Below, piece after piece: positions 1-7,494 of a DNA stretch of 64,000 nt. The stretch spans positions 1,302,001-1,366,000 of the forward strand of contig NZ_CP040330.1 in NCBI RefSeq assembly GCF_005576615.1, written 5' to 3'. The position numbers and the translations under genes are program-made. How positions within the stretch are numbered: position 1 is the first letter of the stretch; every line of letters begins with the position of its first letter. Origin of the DNA: Natrinema versiforme (lineage in GTDB: Archaea > Halobacteriota > Halobacteria > Halobacteriales > Natrialbaceae). Below the pieces are notes generated by a model. The model did no database searches and was not told where the DNA came from. It saw only the letters and a program-made list of their open reading frames with translations.

Positions 1-1
1 G

Positions 2-82
2 GTGGCCTACTGGGTCGCGAACCTGCTCGGCCGGTCGATCGACAAGCCGCGGAATCTGGCCAAGAGCGTGACGGTCGAATGA
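2..82 (+). CDS. C-terminal end of an unidentified gene (partial)
   Basis: The window opens inside a reading frame of 26 codons that ends in TGA at 80-82. The visible tail begins with a hydrophobic run (AYWVANLLG) and ends with a basic-to-polar stretch, which would fit the end of a membrane protein. Nothing here identifies the family. The next gene starts about 80 bases downstream on the same strand. Confidence 0.45.
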   Translation: MAYWVANLLGRSIDKPRNLAKSVTVE

Positions 83-163
83 CCCCGCTGGACGGAGTCG
101 CGCGATTCGGCCGCCGATCCGAATCGCGGTCATTTAAGTGATAGCGATGGCGCAGGGATACCA

Positions 164-991
164 GTGAGTCGTGTCGACCTGATCGTCGCGATCCTCGCCG
201 GGATCGTCCAAGGGATCGTCGAGTGGCTCCCCGTCTCGAGCCAGGGCAACCTCTCGCTGTTTCTGACGCTCGCGGGGACCGACCCCGCGGTCGCAGTGCA
301 GTTGGCGCTGTTCCTGCAGGTCGGGACGACGCTCTCGGCGGCGACCTACTATCGTGACGACATCGCGACGGCCGTCCGCGCGGTGCCCGGTTGGCGGCCC
401 GGCGATGCATACCGCGGCGAGAACGCCATCCCGTCGTACGTCGTCGTCGCCACGCTGATGACCGGACTCGTCGGCATCCCGTTGTACGTCTACGCGGTCG
501 ACCTCGCCGGCCAGCTCACCGGCGGCGTCTTCATCGCGGTCATCGGCGTCCTGTTGGTACTGACGGGGGTCCTCCAACTCGGCTCGGAATCGGTGTCGAT
601 GGGCGTCCGCGACGCGCCGACGCTGCCGGACTCGATCCTCGTCGGCGCTGTTCAAGGCGTTGCGATCCTTCCAGGTATCTCGCGGTCGGGTGTGACGACC
701 AGTGCGTTGCTGTTCCGCAGCTACGATCCGCCGGCGGCCTTCCGGCTCTCGTTCCTGCTGTCGATTCCCGCGAGCCTCGGCGCGGCCGCACTCACCGTCG
801 CCGGTGCCGGCGGCCTCCCCGGTATCGATCCCGCCCCAGCGGCGGTCGCGCTCGGGCTGAGTGCGATCGTCGGCTATCTCACCATCGACGCGCTCATGCG
901 AGTCGTCGATCGCGTGCCGTTCTGGCTCGTCTGTTTCGGTCTCGGTGGCCTCGCGATCGTCGGCGGTGGCGTCGTTTCCATCGTCGTGTGA
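164..991 (+). CDS. uppP: UppP/BacA-family undecaprenyl-diphosphatase-like membrane phosphatase
   Basis: A 275-residue polytopic membrane protein matching the UppP (BacA) family in length and in both signature motifs. The first is the Q/E-rich WLPVSSQGN segment at about residues 16-30 (QGIVEW, Glu20); the second is PGISRSG at about 170-176 with the active-site Arg174. The family hydrolyses polyprenyl diphosphate to the monophosphate carrier. In haloarchaea the carrier is dolichyl or polyprenyl phosphate, so recycling of a glycan lipid carrier is a reasonable role, and the STT3-like gene downstream fits this. The start is GTG at 164, which leaves the conserved N-terminal helix intact. A TTTAA element lies about 30 bases upstream. 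Confidence 0.85.
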   Translation: MSRVDLIVAILAGIVQGIVEWLPVSSQGNLSLFLTLAGTDPAVAVQLALFLQVGTTLSAATYYRDDIATAVRAVPGWRPGDAYRGENAIPSYVVVATLMTGLVGIPLYVYAVDLAGQLTGGVFIAVIGVLLVLTGVLQLGSESVSMGVRDAPTLPDSILVGAVQGVAILPGISRSGVTTSALLFRSYDPPAAFRLSFLLSIPASLGAAALTVAGAGGLPGIDPAPAAVALGLSAIVGYLTIDALMRVVDRVPFWLVCFGLGGLAIVGGGVVSIVV

Positions 992-1054
992 AACGATCAG
1001 TCGACGACCGGTCCGGGAACCGTCTCGGCGGGATCGCATTTCTCCGTCCAGAAA

Positions 1055-1063
1055 AGTTATAAC
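1055..1063 (+). promoter_or_regulatory. TATA-like box for the zinc-finger gene
   Basis: The sequence AGTTATAAC lies 26-34 bases before the ATG at 1089. This is the spacing expected for a haloarchaeal promoter that makes a leaderless mRNA. Inferred from position and composition only. Confidence 0.45.
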
Positions 1064-1088
1064 AGACTCCTGACTTGGTGTCGAATAG

Positions 1089-1253
1089 ATGCAACTAACG
1101 GACGACGCCGCTACTGGACGGTCCGTCCTCGATGCGCTCGAGGGGGACGGGTGCTCGTATTGCGAGGACGGGACGCTCGTTCGTGAACGGTACCACGGAA
1201 ACGCGGCGGTCGTCTGCGACGACTGCCACACGCCCGGCGCACAGGTGTGGTAA
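1089..1253 (+). CDS. HVO_A0556-type small zinc-finger protein
   Basis: A 54-residue protein with two CxxC knuckles, CSYC and CDDC, about 20 residues apart, and the end TPGAQVW. Paired CxxC knuckles and an N-terminal GRSVLDALEGD segment are characteristic of a haloarchaeal family of one-domain zinc-finger microproteins (HVO_A0556 family). It probably binds one zinc ion and acts as an adaptor or regulator; no function is known to me. A TATA-like box is correctly placed for a leaderless transcript. Clear coding pattern on the plus strand between uppP and the STT3-like gene. Confidence 0.8.
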   Translation: MQLTDDAATGRSVLDALEGDGCSYCEDGTLVRERYHGNAAVVCDDCHTPGAQVW

Positions 1254-1321
1254 CGCGGGCCGGCGATCGACGGCTCTCGGGAACGAAAACGTGATAGCCC
1301 CGTACACTCACCTGAGTCACA

Positions 1322-3778
1322 ATGCCTACTGACGGCGACTCGAGCCGACTCGCCGACGCGACGGCGACCTTTCTCGAAGACCGCGAGGACGGCGAGCGCG
1401 CGCTCGAGGCCGTCCTTACTGTCGACACCGAACACGACACCTGGACCTTCGACGATATCGATCTGGATTCGGGAACGTTCGGGGAACTCGTGTCGAGCGG
1501 CATCGTTGAGAAGGTCGACGGTGCGTATCGGGTTGCAGACCCCGAGGCCGTCGACGCAGTGATCGCAGGCGAGGAGGTCCAAACGGACTCGCGTTCAGTA
1601 CCTGCCGACCGCGATTTCGATCTCGAACGGTTCCGGACCATTGATCCTCGAGCGGCGATCGCGTTAGTCGGGGCGCTGATCGCCGTCGCCGGTGCGCGGA
1701 TGACGGCGTTTCGGTCGGTCTTTCAGCAGGGCTACGTCGTCTCGCCCGCGAACGATCCCTACTACTTCCGGTACTGGATGGAGGAGTTGCTTGGACGATC
1801 CTCGGGGCCCACGGACTTTGGTGTTCTTACGGATCCGTCAGGTGCTGTCTTCGGGACACGGCCGTTCGCCCACGCGACAAACTGGTTTCTCGCCGAACTA
1901 CTCGGCGGCGGACATGGCGCGGCCGAGACAGTCGCAGCGTGGCTGCCGATCGTCGCGTCCGTCGCGCTCGGGCTCGCGATTTACAAGCTCACCGTCCTGC
2001 TCACTCGAGACGTTCGAGTCGGGATCGCCTCCGTGCTCGCCTTCGCCGTGACGCCGATCAACGCGGTCTACACGGGGCTCGGGTTCATCGATCACCAACT
2101 TCACCAGTACTTCTGGCTCGGCGTCACGCTCCTGACGCTGACGTGGCTCGCCGTCGATCTGCAACGGCGACTCGAGCGCGGTAGTGACGACCAGGTGGCC
2201 GTTCGGGGCCACCTTCAGGACCCCGTGACGTGGGTCGTCGCCGCCGCGTTCGGGTTCTCGGTCGCGGCCGGGATCCACGCGTGGGGCGGCTCGCCGCTGC
2301 TGTTGGTCCCGCTCGCGGGCTACGTCGCGCTCCGCGTCGCGATGGACGCTCGAGCGGGCGTGTCGCCGACGCGTGCGAATCTGCCGCTACTCGTCGGGCT
2401 CGCCGTCGGGAGTGCGCTCTCGCTCGCCCTGCACCACCGCTGGGGCTGGCACGCGGAGTTCGTCGCGACCACGCCGGCGCTGGTCCTCAGCGGCGCGATC
2501 GCCGTGGTCGCGCTCGGCGAACTGTGGCGGCGGCTCGAGGGTCATCTCGGCGGGTTGCTCGCGATCGAGGGACTCGTCGCGGCCGGCGGCCTCCTCGCGT
2601 TTCGGCGACTCCAACCCGAGGACTGGGCGGAAGCGATGGCCCGCGTCGACGCCCTGTTCTTTCGCGAGGGCGCGACCGAGACAGCCTCGCTGTTTGCGAC
2701 GGAATACGCCGTCTTCTTCGGGCCGATGTACCAGCTCGGGATGGGCTTTTACCTCGCGCTCGTCGTGCTCGGCTGGGTCGCGTGGACCGTCGCCCGCCGG
2801 TACGAACCAGGTTGGTTGCTCGTCGGGACCTACACAGGGTATTTGCTCGTGCTGGCGGGGGTTCAGGTTCGCTTTGCTGGGCAGTTGGCGATTCCGCTGG
2901 CCGTACTGACCGGACTGGGGCTCGTCCAGTTGCTCGCGGTCGTTGAGTTGGCTAGGACGCCGGTTCCGTTCCGTGATTCAGATTCGGCGTCTTCGAGGAC
3001 CACTCGAGACCGTGACAGTGTCGCCACCGATGGCGGGCGGGCGCTCGAGCCCCCGATTTCGGTCCCCGATGGCCGAAAGGTCGGGTACGTCCTCGGCATC
3101 GGGCTGCTCGTGTTCGGACTGAGTCTGATCTACGTGCCCGGGTTGACGGCGGACGTGACCCACGACGAGGCACAGGTCGGGGCGGCCAGTGCGATCGACG
3201 ACCACGCCGAAGCGGCGAATCAGACCTATCCCGAGAACTTCGTGCTCAGCGAGTGGGGCGACAACCGGATGTACAACTATCTGGTGAACGGCGAATCGCA
3301 GGGGTACGGATACGCCCAGAGCAACTACGGGGAATTCCAGTCTGGGTCAGATCCGGATAGCTGGTACGACCAATTCGACGGCCGGGTCGGCTACGTCGTC
3401 GTGACCGATATCGACGGGGAGACACCGGATGAGAGCGCGCAAGCGCAGTTACTCGAGGAGCGGGGTACGGGCGGTGACGACGAAGACGGGCTCGCGCATT
3501 ATCAGGCGATTCTCGTCAGCGACGATGCCGCTGCGTTCGCCGTGGTTCCCGGCGCGACGCTCGAGATGAGTGGAGAGCCGGGCGCGAACGTGACCGTCGG
3601 GACCGACGTATCAGTGTCCGGTGAGTCGATAGCGTACGAACGAACCGCGTCTGTGGGTGACAACGGGCAGGCGACAGTGACGGTTCCGTACGCCGGCGAG
3701 TATACGGCTGGCGATCGAACGGTGACCGTTACCGAAGCGGACGTGCTGAACGGGAGTTCAGTGGGGCTCGAGGAGTGA
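1322..3778 (+). CDS. STT3-family oligosaccharyltransferase-like protein (AglB-like) with N-terminal winged-helix-like segment
   Basis: An 818-residue protein. Residues about 1-90 are soluble and acidic, and resemble a small winged-helix domain ending in EKVDGAYRVADPEAV. About 12 membrane segments follow (roughly 110-560), then an extracellular C-terminal domain. The first loop carries ND at 144-145 in PANDPYYFRYWME, the DxD-like metal site of STT3 enzymes. The catalytic WWDYG of AglB/STT3 is replaced by EWGDN at 644-648, in the segment LSEWGDNRMYNYLVNGES. I infer transfer of a lipid-linked glycan to an exported acceptor, but this is a divergent paralogue, not classical AglB. It lies 16 kb from the flippase and other glycan genes and close to uppP. 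The start is ATG at 1322. Confidence 0.8.
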   Translation: MPTDGDSSRLADATATFLEDREDGERALEAVLTVDTEHDTWTFDDIDLDSGTFGELVSSGIVEKVDGAYRVADPEAVDAVIAGEEVQTDSRSVPADRDFDLERFRTIDPRAAIALVGALIAVAGARMTAFRSVFQQGYVVSPANDPYYFRYWMEELLGRSSGPTDFGVLTDPSGAVFGTRPFAHATNWFLAELLGGGHGAAETVAAWLPIVASVALGLAIYKLTVLLTRDVRVGIASVLAFAVTPINAVYTGLGFIDHQLHQYFWLGVTLLTLTWLAVDLQRRLERGSDDQVAVRGHLQDPVTWVVAAAFGFSVAAGIHAWGGSPLLLVPLAGYVALRVAMDARAGVSPTRANLPLLVGLAVGSALSLALHHRWGWHAEFVATTPALVLSGAIAVVALGELWRRLEGHLGGLLAIEGLVAAGGLLAFRRLQPEDWAEAMARVDALFFREGATETASLFATEYAVFFGPMYQLGMGFYLALVVLGWVAWTVARRYEPGWLLVGTYTGYLLVLAGVQVRFAGQLAIPLAVLTGLGLVQLLAVVELARTPVPFRDSDSASSRTTRDRDSVATDGGRALEPPISVPDGRKVGYVLGIGLLVFGLSLIYVPGLTADVTHDEAQVGAASAIDDHAEAANQTYPENFVLSEWGDNRMYNYLVNGESQGYGYAQSNYGEFQSGSDPDSWYDQFDGRVGYVVVTDIDGETPDESAQAQLLEERGTGGDDEDGLAHYQAILVSDDAAAFAVVPGATLEMSGEPGANVTVGTDVSVSGESIAYERTASVGDNGQATVTVPYAGEYTAGDRTVTVTEADVLNGSSVGLEE

Positions 3779-3847
3779 GAGTCCACGGATATATCCTTCA
3801 CTGATCAGGCCGAAATATACAGGTCGAGTCCACTCCTTGTTGTCAGT

Positions 3848-4126
3848 ATGCCACAGACTGTGGATGACCTTCGAAACGAGATCCGGCTGGCCGTGGGGAG
3901 ATACGAACGTCAAGAAGCCACTGCTTTCACTAAAGAAGCTCTCGCTGCAATCTGTGACGCCGTGGACTACGGAATTGATACAAACCGTCTTCCTCCCAAG
4001 TCACAGATGCGGGCGGGAATTCTCTTGAGAATCGGCATATTAGATGAGGATAACCCAGACAAAACAGAGGGTCCCTTCCGCAAGAACGAACTCAAATTTA
4101 TCGCGGATTCGCTTCAGAGTGAGTAG
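3848..4126 (+). CDS. Small hypothetical haloarchaeal protein
   Basis: A 92-residue acidic, mainly helical soluble protein with no membrane segment or cysteine pair. The AFTKEALAAICDAVDYG stretch looks like an amphipathic helix, and the C-terminus (FRKNELKFIADSL) is helical too. I do not recognise a family. The AAATATA at about 3813-3819 lies 29-35 bases before the ATG, consistent with a leaderless transcript. It follows the STT3-like gene on the same strand after 69 bases, probably as its own unit. Confidence 0.6.
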   Translation: MPQTVDDLRNEIRLAVGRYERQEATAFTKEALAAICDAVDYGIDTNRLPPKSQMRAGILLRIGILDEDNPDKTEGPFRKNELKFIADSLQSE

Positions 4127-4157
4127 CGATCGTCTTTTAGGTCGTCTGACAATCTGA

Positions 4158-4610
4158 TTAGCAGGTGTGAGAGAGCCGAATCAGCCACTTGTAGCGGCGA
4201 CAAACAACAAGAGAAGGAACAGTGCTACGCTCAGTGCGACGAGATGTAGGGAGGCTGTATCTGTTGGTTCGGATGCGTAGCTCTGCGGCAACCATGAATG
4301 CCGTGACGGCGCCGAGAAAGACCAGGATCGATCCGAAGACGCTCGCGGTATACTGTGCGCGGACGGCTGGCCGATCGAGTGTGTAGTGGAAAGCGAAGAG
4401 ATCGACCCATGGTGAGTCGTGCAACGCGCGTAACTCGGTCTCGTAGATCGGCGCGATATGGTGGAAATCGGGCCCCAGTCCCCAGATTCCACCGAGTGCG
4501 ACGAGACACACCGGTATCCACGGCGTCAATCGATATCGGAGCGCGATAGGTGTTATGAGTAACAACAGGAGCGATGCGCCGACGAGATAGTGGGTGATTG
4601 CAGGTGCCAT
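4158..4610 (-). CDS. Small membrane protein, apparently frameshifted near its C-terminus
   Basis: The 150-codon frame starts MAPAITHYLVGASLLLLL and encodes about three membrane helices, with a THYLVG histidine near the N-terminus and a GPDFHH motif after helix 2. This pattern recalls YdjM-like membrane metal-dependent hydrolases. After about residue 112 the frame becomes hydrophilic and atypical. One base out of phase, the same DNA reads YASEPTDTASLHLVALSVALFLLLLFVAATSG and stops at 4181, which is a convincing final membrane helix. The likely ancestral protein ended there, so a single-base indel near 4275-4280 has replaced the last helix. Function unknown. Confidence 0.6.
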   Translation of the reverse strand: MAPAITHYLVGASLLLLLITPIALRYRLTPWIPVCLVALGGIWGLGPDFHHIAPIYETELRALHDSPWVDLFAFHYTLDRPAVRAQYTASVFGSILVFLGAVTAFMVAAELRIRTNRYSLPTSRRTERSTVPSLVVCRRYKWLIRLSHTC

Positions 4611-4695
4611 CAGTGTGCACCGGTTGTGAGGCCGGTCGGACGGACTGGTTCGACAGTCACAGGCTTCAGTAAGAGCCCTGTAATGGCTAGGGTGA

Positions 4696-4703
4696 GTGAT
4701 CTC
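4696..4703. repeat. Left copy of the IS6 target-site duplication
   Basis: GTGATCTC directly abuts the left end of the insertion sequence and is repeated exactly at 5402-5409. Eight base pairs is the duplication length typical of IS6-family elements. Confidence 0.8.
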
Positions 4704-5401
4704 CGCGGTGTTCAGATAAGGTTGAAGAAGTGAGGCGTAGCGTTTTCAAAGTGTTCTATGCCCGAAAACGCACGCCTCAGTTCTATTATCGGCCAGATTG
4801 ACTTGGGTTTTGTGGAGCGCGAGGCAACACCGCGGCTGTTGATGAAGCTCAGTATTCAGCTCCATCTTGCTGGACTCTCGCTTTCGAATACTGTTCGCGT
4901 TCTCGAGATATTAGGTGTTGACCGGGCCCGCTCGACTGTTCATAACTGGGTTCACAAGGCCGATCTACAGCCCAATTCCTGTCGAAGTCCGGATCACGTC
5001 GCGGTTGACGAGACAGTGATCCAGCTCGGTAATGAACAGTACTGGCTGTACGCAGCTGTCGATCCAGAGTCAAACGAATTGCTCCATACAAAGCTTGAAC
5101 CGACTAGAACTAAGGTTATCGCTAGTGCATTCTTCACGGAATTATGCGAGAAACACGACGTCGATGACGCTGTGTTTCTCGTCGATGGAGACAAGTCCCT
5201 GAACTATGCCTGTCAACGACATGGCCTCGATTTCAGATACGAACGGCATGGAAATCGGAACAGTGTCGAACGTGTATTTCGTGAGATAAAACGTCGAACC
5301 TCATCCTTCTCAAACTGTTTTAGCAATGCCTACGCAGAAACTGCTGATCAGTGGCTCAGATCGTTCGCCTTCGCATGGAATCAGTTAATCTGAACACGGC
5401 C
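4704..5401 (+). mobile_element. IS6-family insertion sequence, complete, 698 bp
   Basis: The ends are imperfect inverted repeats: the left end reads CGCGGTGTTCAGATAA and the inverse of the right end reads GGCCGTGTTCAGATTA, sharing GTGTTCAGAT. Both ends are bordered by the identical octamer GTGATCTC. The element holds one transposase gene in a size typical of haloarchaeal IS6 elements. The perfect duplication and intact transposase suggest a recent insertion, with no later deletion at either side. Confidence 0.85.
4758..5393 (+). CDS. IS6-family transposase
   Basis: A 211-residue DDE transposase. A helix-turn-helix occupies about residues 43-66 (SNTVRVLEILGVDRARSTVHNW). The catalytic residues appear as Asp84 in VAVDET, Asp143 in FLVDGD and Glu171 in SVERVFREIKRR, with family-typical spacing. 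The length equals that of other haloarchaeal IS6 transposases and no stop or frameshift is seen, so the enzyme is probably active. It fills nearly the whole insertion sequence. The ATG at 4758 follows the left inverted repeat by about 40 bases. Confidence 0.92.
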   Translation: MPENARLSSIIGQIDLGFVEREATPRLLMKLSIQLHLAGLSLSNTVRVLEILGVDRARSTVHNWVHKADLQPNSCRSPDHVAVDETVIQLGNEQYWLYAAVDPESNELLHTKLEPTRTKVIASAFFTELCEKHDVDDAVFLVDGDKSLNYACQRHGLDFRYERHGNRNSVERVFREIKRRTSSFSNCFSNAYAETADQWLRSFAFAWNQLI

Positions 5402-5409
5402 GTGATCTC
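5402..5409. repeat. Right copy of the IS6 target-site duplication
   Basis: GTGATCTC abuts the right inverted repeat and matches 4696-4703 exactly. Confidence 0.8.
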
Positions 5410-5569
5410 GAGGCCGATGTTCAGTACAGTCCGTGGACAGCTGTCGTCTCCAGTATGGATGCTCGAGACCGTATTCGGAAGTGACCGCCGAGAACCGCTC
5501 GAGGGACCTACCGACAGCTACCCAACCCTACTAACCAACCGTCTGTGTGATGTGTGGGTGTTGTGTGCT

Positions 5570-5588
5570 GAGAGAGTTAGCCTCTCTC
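5570..5588. terminator. Hairpin downstream of the pseudogene pair
   Basis: GAGAGAG and CTCTCTC form a perfect 7-bp stem around the loop TTAGC, 28 bases beyond the stop of the minus-strand pseudogene. It could be a terminator for that unit. No long T-run follows on either strand. The rest of 5410-5615 shows no coding pattern. Confidence 0.35.
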
Positions 5589-5615
5589 GAGGGTGAGTTT
5601 TACCCGGGTCTACGG

Positions 5616-6483
5616 TTACCCGTAGACGCCAGCTGTCTCCGGGTTTTGGTCCAGTTTGCTCGAGTCCGGGGCCTCACCCGGGATTGCTGCATCGGTGGGA
5701 AGTACGAGCCGGCGTTCGGTGTACTCGAGGCCGTTCTTTCGCTCGGTCCGTTTGCAGACGGTGAGCTGGTGACTCGAGAGGTCGATGATCGCGCCGATCG
5801 TCCGCGAGACGAGCTTTGTGGCGTAGCTCTCGCTGATGCCGTCCTCTTGTCTGCGGGTCCAGTGTTTCAGGTCGCTCGCTTTGACGGAGGCCTCGATTCC
5901 CTTACAGCCCGTCCGCCAGGGATCGTCGCCGATACTCGAGTCGATTCTGGCGTTCCACAGTTTCGCGGCCAATCGCGTCGGCAACGCGTTCGCCGTCGGT
6001 CGGAGCGCCTCCTCGTCCATCCGCGCGAGCTGCTGGATCGGGAGCAAGTCCCCGTAGGCGAGCGAGACGTACCATCGTCGAGGGGGTCTGCGCTCTCGGA
6101 GACTCGGAAATACGTCCGGCCGTCGTCCTTGGTGACCCGCTCGAGTCGGTTGCCGCGTATCTCGAGGTTGTATTCGTCGACGGTGTCGATCCGCAGGTGC
6201 GCGCCCTTCTCGAGTTCTTGCGACTGTAGTTCCTCGATTCGGTCTTTGTTCGTTCCGGCTTTGTTCAACGCCGCGTCGACGACATTTTCGTCCTCCGTTT
6301 GTGTGCGTTCGCACTCTTCGAGTCGGTCCTCGAGCGTCGCAGTGGTCTCCTCGAGGCGATCCGGTCGTCTTTCGTCTCTAGTTTCGTCTCGAGCTCCGCG
6401 ATTCGCTTTCGAAGGTGCTCGAGTTCGTTTTTGAGGGCCGCGGTTTCTTTCTGTGGCGGATTAGTGCTCGAGTGATCACTCAT
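5616..6483 (-). pseudogene. Degraded coiled-coil plus helical domain protein of a haloarchaeal plasmid/provirus family
   Basis: A single ancestral gene is readable across three frames. It starts MSDHSSTNPPQKE at 6483 and has a coiled coil (KNELEHLRKRIAELETKLE). It then shifts frame near 6350, where restoring one C in GCCTCGAGG gives ALEETTATLEDRLEECERTQ. It continues through NKAGTNKDRIEELQSQELEKG and a beta-rich segment (HLRIDTVDEYNLEI), and shifts again near 6075 before WYVSLAYGDLLPIQQLARM and a conserved C-terminal helical domain (LKHWTRRQEDGISESYATKLVS) that looks DNA-binding. I recognise the arrangement as common beside haloarchaeal plasmid and provirus genes, but know no function. Two frameshifts make it non-functional unless they are sequencing errors. 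Confidence 0.75.
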
Positions 6484-6864
6484 CGCCCTCACCTCCCGTC
6501 TCGTCCGTTTGGGTACCGTCCTCGGATGTGCCATCATTGTCGAAGGCATCTCGTCGTGCCGCCTCGAAGGGCCGCTGACCGTCGTGACACTCCCTTCCCA
6601 CTTGGAGGTCGTCTGGAGGTTCCACTCTTCAGTCCCAGAGAGGTGCCATCGCAGGCAGTCGAGTTCCGCCCGCAGCTCCCGGCAGTGACGCTTCGCTGCG
6701 CGGGTGGTGTCTTTCTCGAGGGTTTCGTCGTTGGTGATCTCATGGAGCAAATTGCTGGTGTGGACGTCGATCGCCTCGATCAGCTGGCGATAGGCGGTAG
6801 TCGATTGCTGTAATTCGTCCTGTCAGTCGGGGCTTTCATTACCCTGTGTCTCGTCGTCTGTCAT
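6476..6864 (-). pseudogene. Degraded partner gene upstream of the coiled-coil pseudogene
   Basis: The ancestral gene begins MTDDETQGNESPD at 6864, meets an in-frame TGA at codon 14 (probably a former TGG), and continues QQSTTAYRQLIEAIDVHTS, LHEITNDETLEKDTTRAAK and LRWHLSGTEEWNLQTTS. Near 6585 one C is missing from a GGCCC run. With it restored the protein would end EAARRDAFDNDGTSEDG...GGEGDE, overlapping the start of the next gene by eight bases. One nonsense codon and one frameshift are therefore visible. It is a small helical protein of unknown role, translationally coupled to its neighbour in intact copies. Confidence 0.7.
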
Positions 6865-7005
6865 GCTTCCGTAGGCTGGTTACAGGAACTTCTGGCGGAC
6901 TCGGTGACTCCACCACCGAACCGCGCTTTTCACGGATCCTCACTCTTGGATCCGTTTTCCGTCCCGCAGATCGATATTATAATATTGTCTAACAAAAACC
7001 ATATT

Positions 7006-7048
7006 TAGCATATCTGTAATAATGGAATAGCTAGTGATAGATGTGCTA
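7006..7048. promoter_or_regulatory. Inverted repeat upstream of a PhiH1-repressor-like gene
   Basis: TAGCATATCT (7006-7015) and AGATGTGCTA (7039-7048) form an inverted repeat with 9 of 10 positions matching and a 23-base spacer. A TATA-like TATAGTATAC begins at 7048. The AT-rich interval 6865-7089 separates this gene from the minus-strand pseudogenes, so the repeat could be an operator for divergent control by the regulator encoded next to it. Binding is inferred. Confidence 0.4.
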
Positions 7049-7089
7049 TAGTATACTTTGATGCAACTCCCTTTAGCAGTGCTCTACAG

Positions 7090-7347
7090 ATGCGAAAGCG
7101 AGCCGAGTGGATGACGCGGGCGGACGATGAAATCCTCGAGTATCTCGAAACTCACGGTGCCGGCACACTGAAATCCATTGCGGACGAAATCGATCGGAAC
7201 AACGACTACATCGGTACTCAGTGTCGAACGCTCGCTTCGTACGGGCTAGTCAATCGGCCATCCCGAGGGTTCTATGTCCTCTCCAAGTCAGGTGGTGCGT
7301 ATCTTGCCGGTGAGCTTGATGCCAGTGGGCTTGCGGATGATCGGTAA
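7090..7347 (+). CDS. PhiH1-repressor-like winged-helix regulator
   Basis: An 85-residue winged-helix protein. The N-terminal MRKRAEWMTRADDEILEYLE, a recognition helix around DRNNDYIGTQCRTLASYGLV, and a wing ending in GFYVLSKSGGAYLAGELDAS match the haloarchaeal PhiH1-repressor-like family, which is abundant on plasmids, proviruses and integrated elements. It probably binds the AT-rich intergenic region upstream. Its presence next to two decayed plasmid-type genes and an insertion sequence suggests it is the surviving regulator of an old integrated element. Confidence 0.82.
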   Translation: MRKRAEWMTRADDEILEYLETHGAGTLKSIADEIDRNNDYIGTQCRTLASYGLVNRPSRGFYVLSKSGGAYLAGELDASGLADDR

Positions 7348-7494
7348 TTTAGCACCCTGCTTGGTTCGTTGAGTACACTTTTGCGACCAATAACGTTTCG
7401 AGGCGAATTTCTCCAAACGACGTAAATGTGTTCCGCTAGAATACCGAAGAGCGACTCCGATTGATTGATACGAGTTGAAACACCCTACCCAAGT

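Noticed and set aside
164-1641. Long minus-strand open frames opposite uppP and the start of the STT3-like gene (up to 482 codons)
   Set aside because: They are Arg/Asp-rich mirror frames of GC-rich genes and lack family motifs. The plus-strand genes have full conserved motifs.
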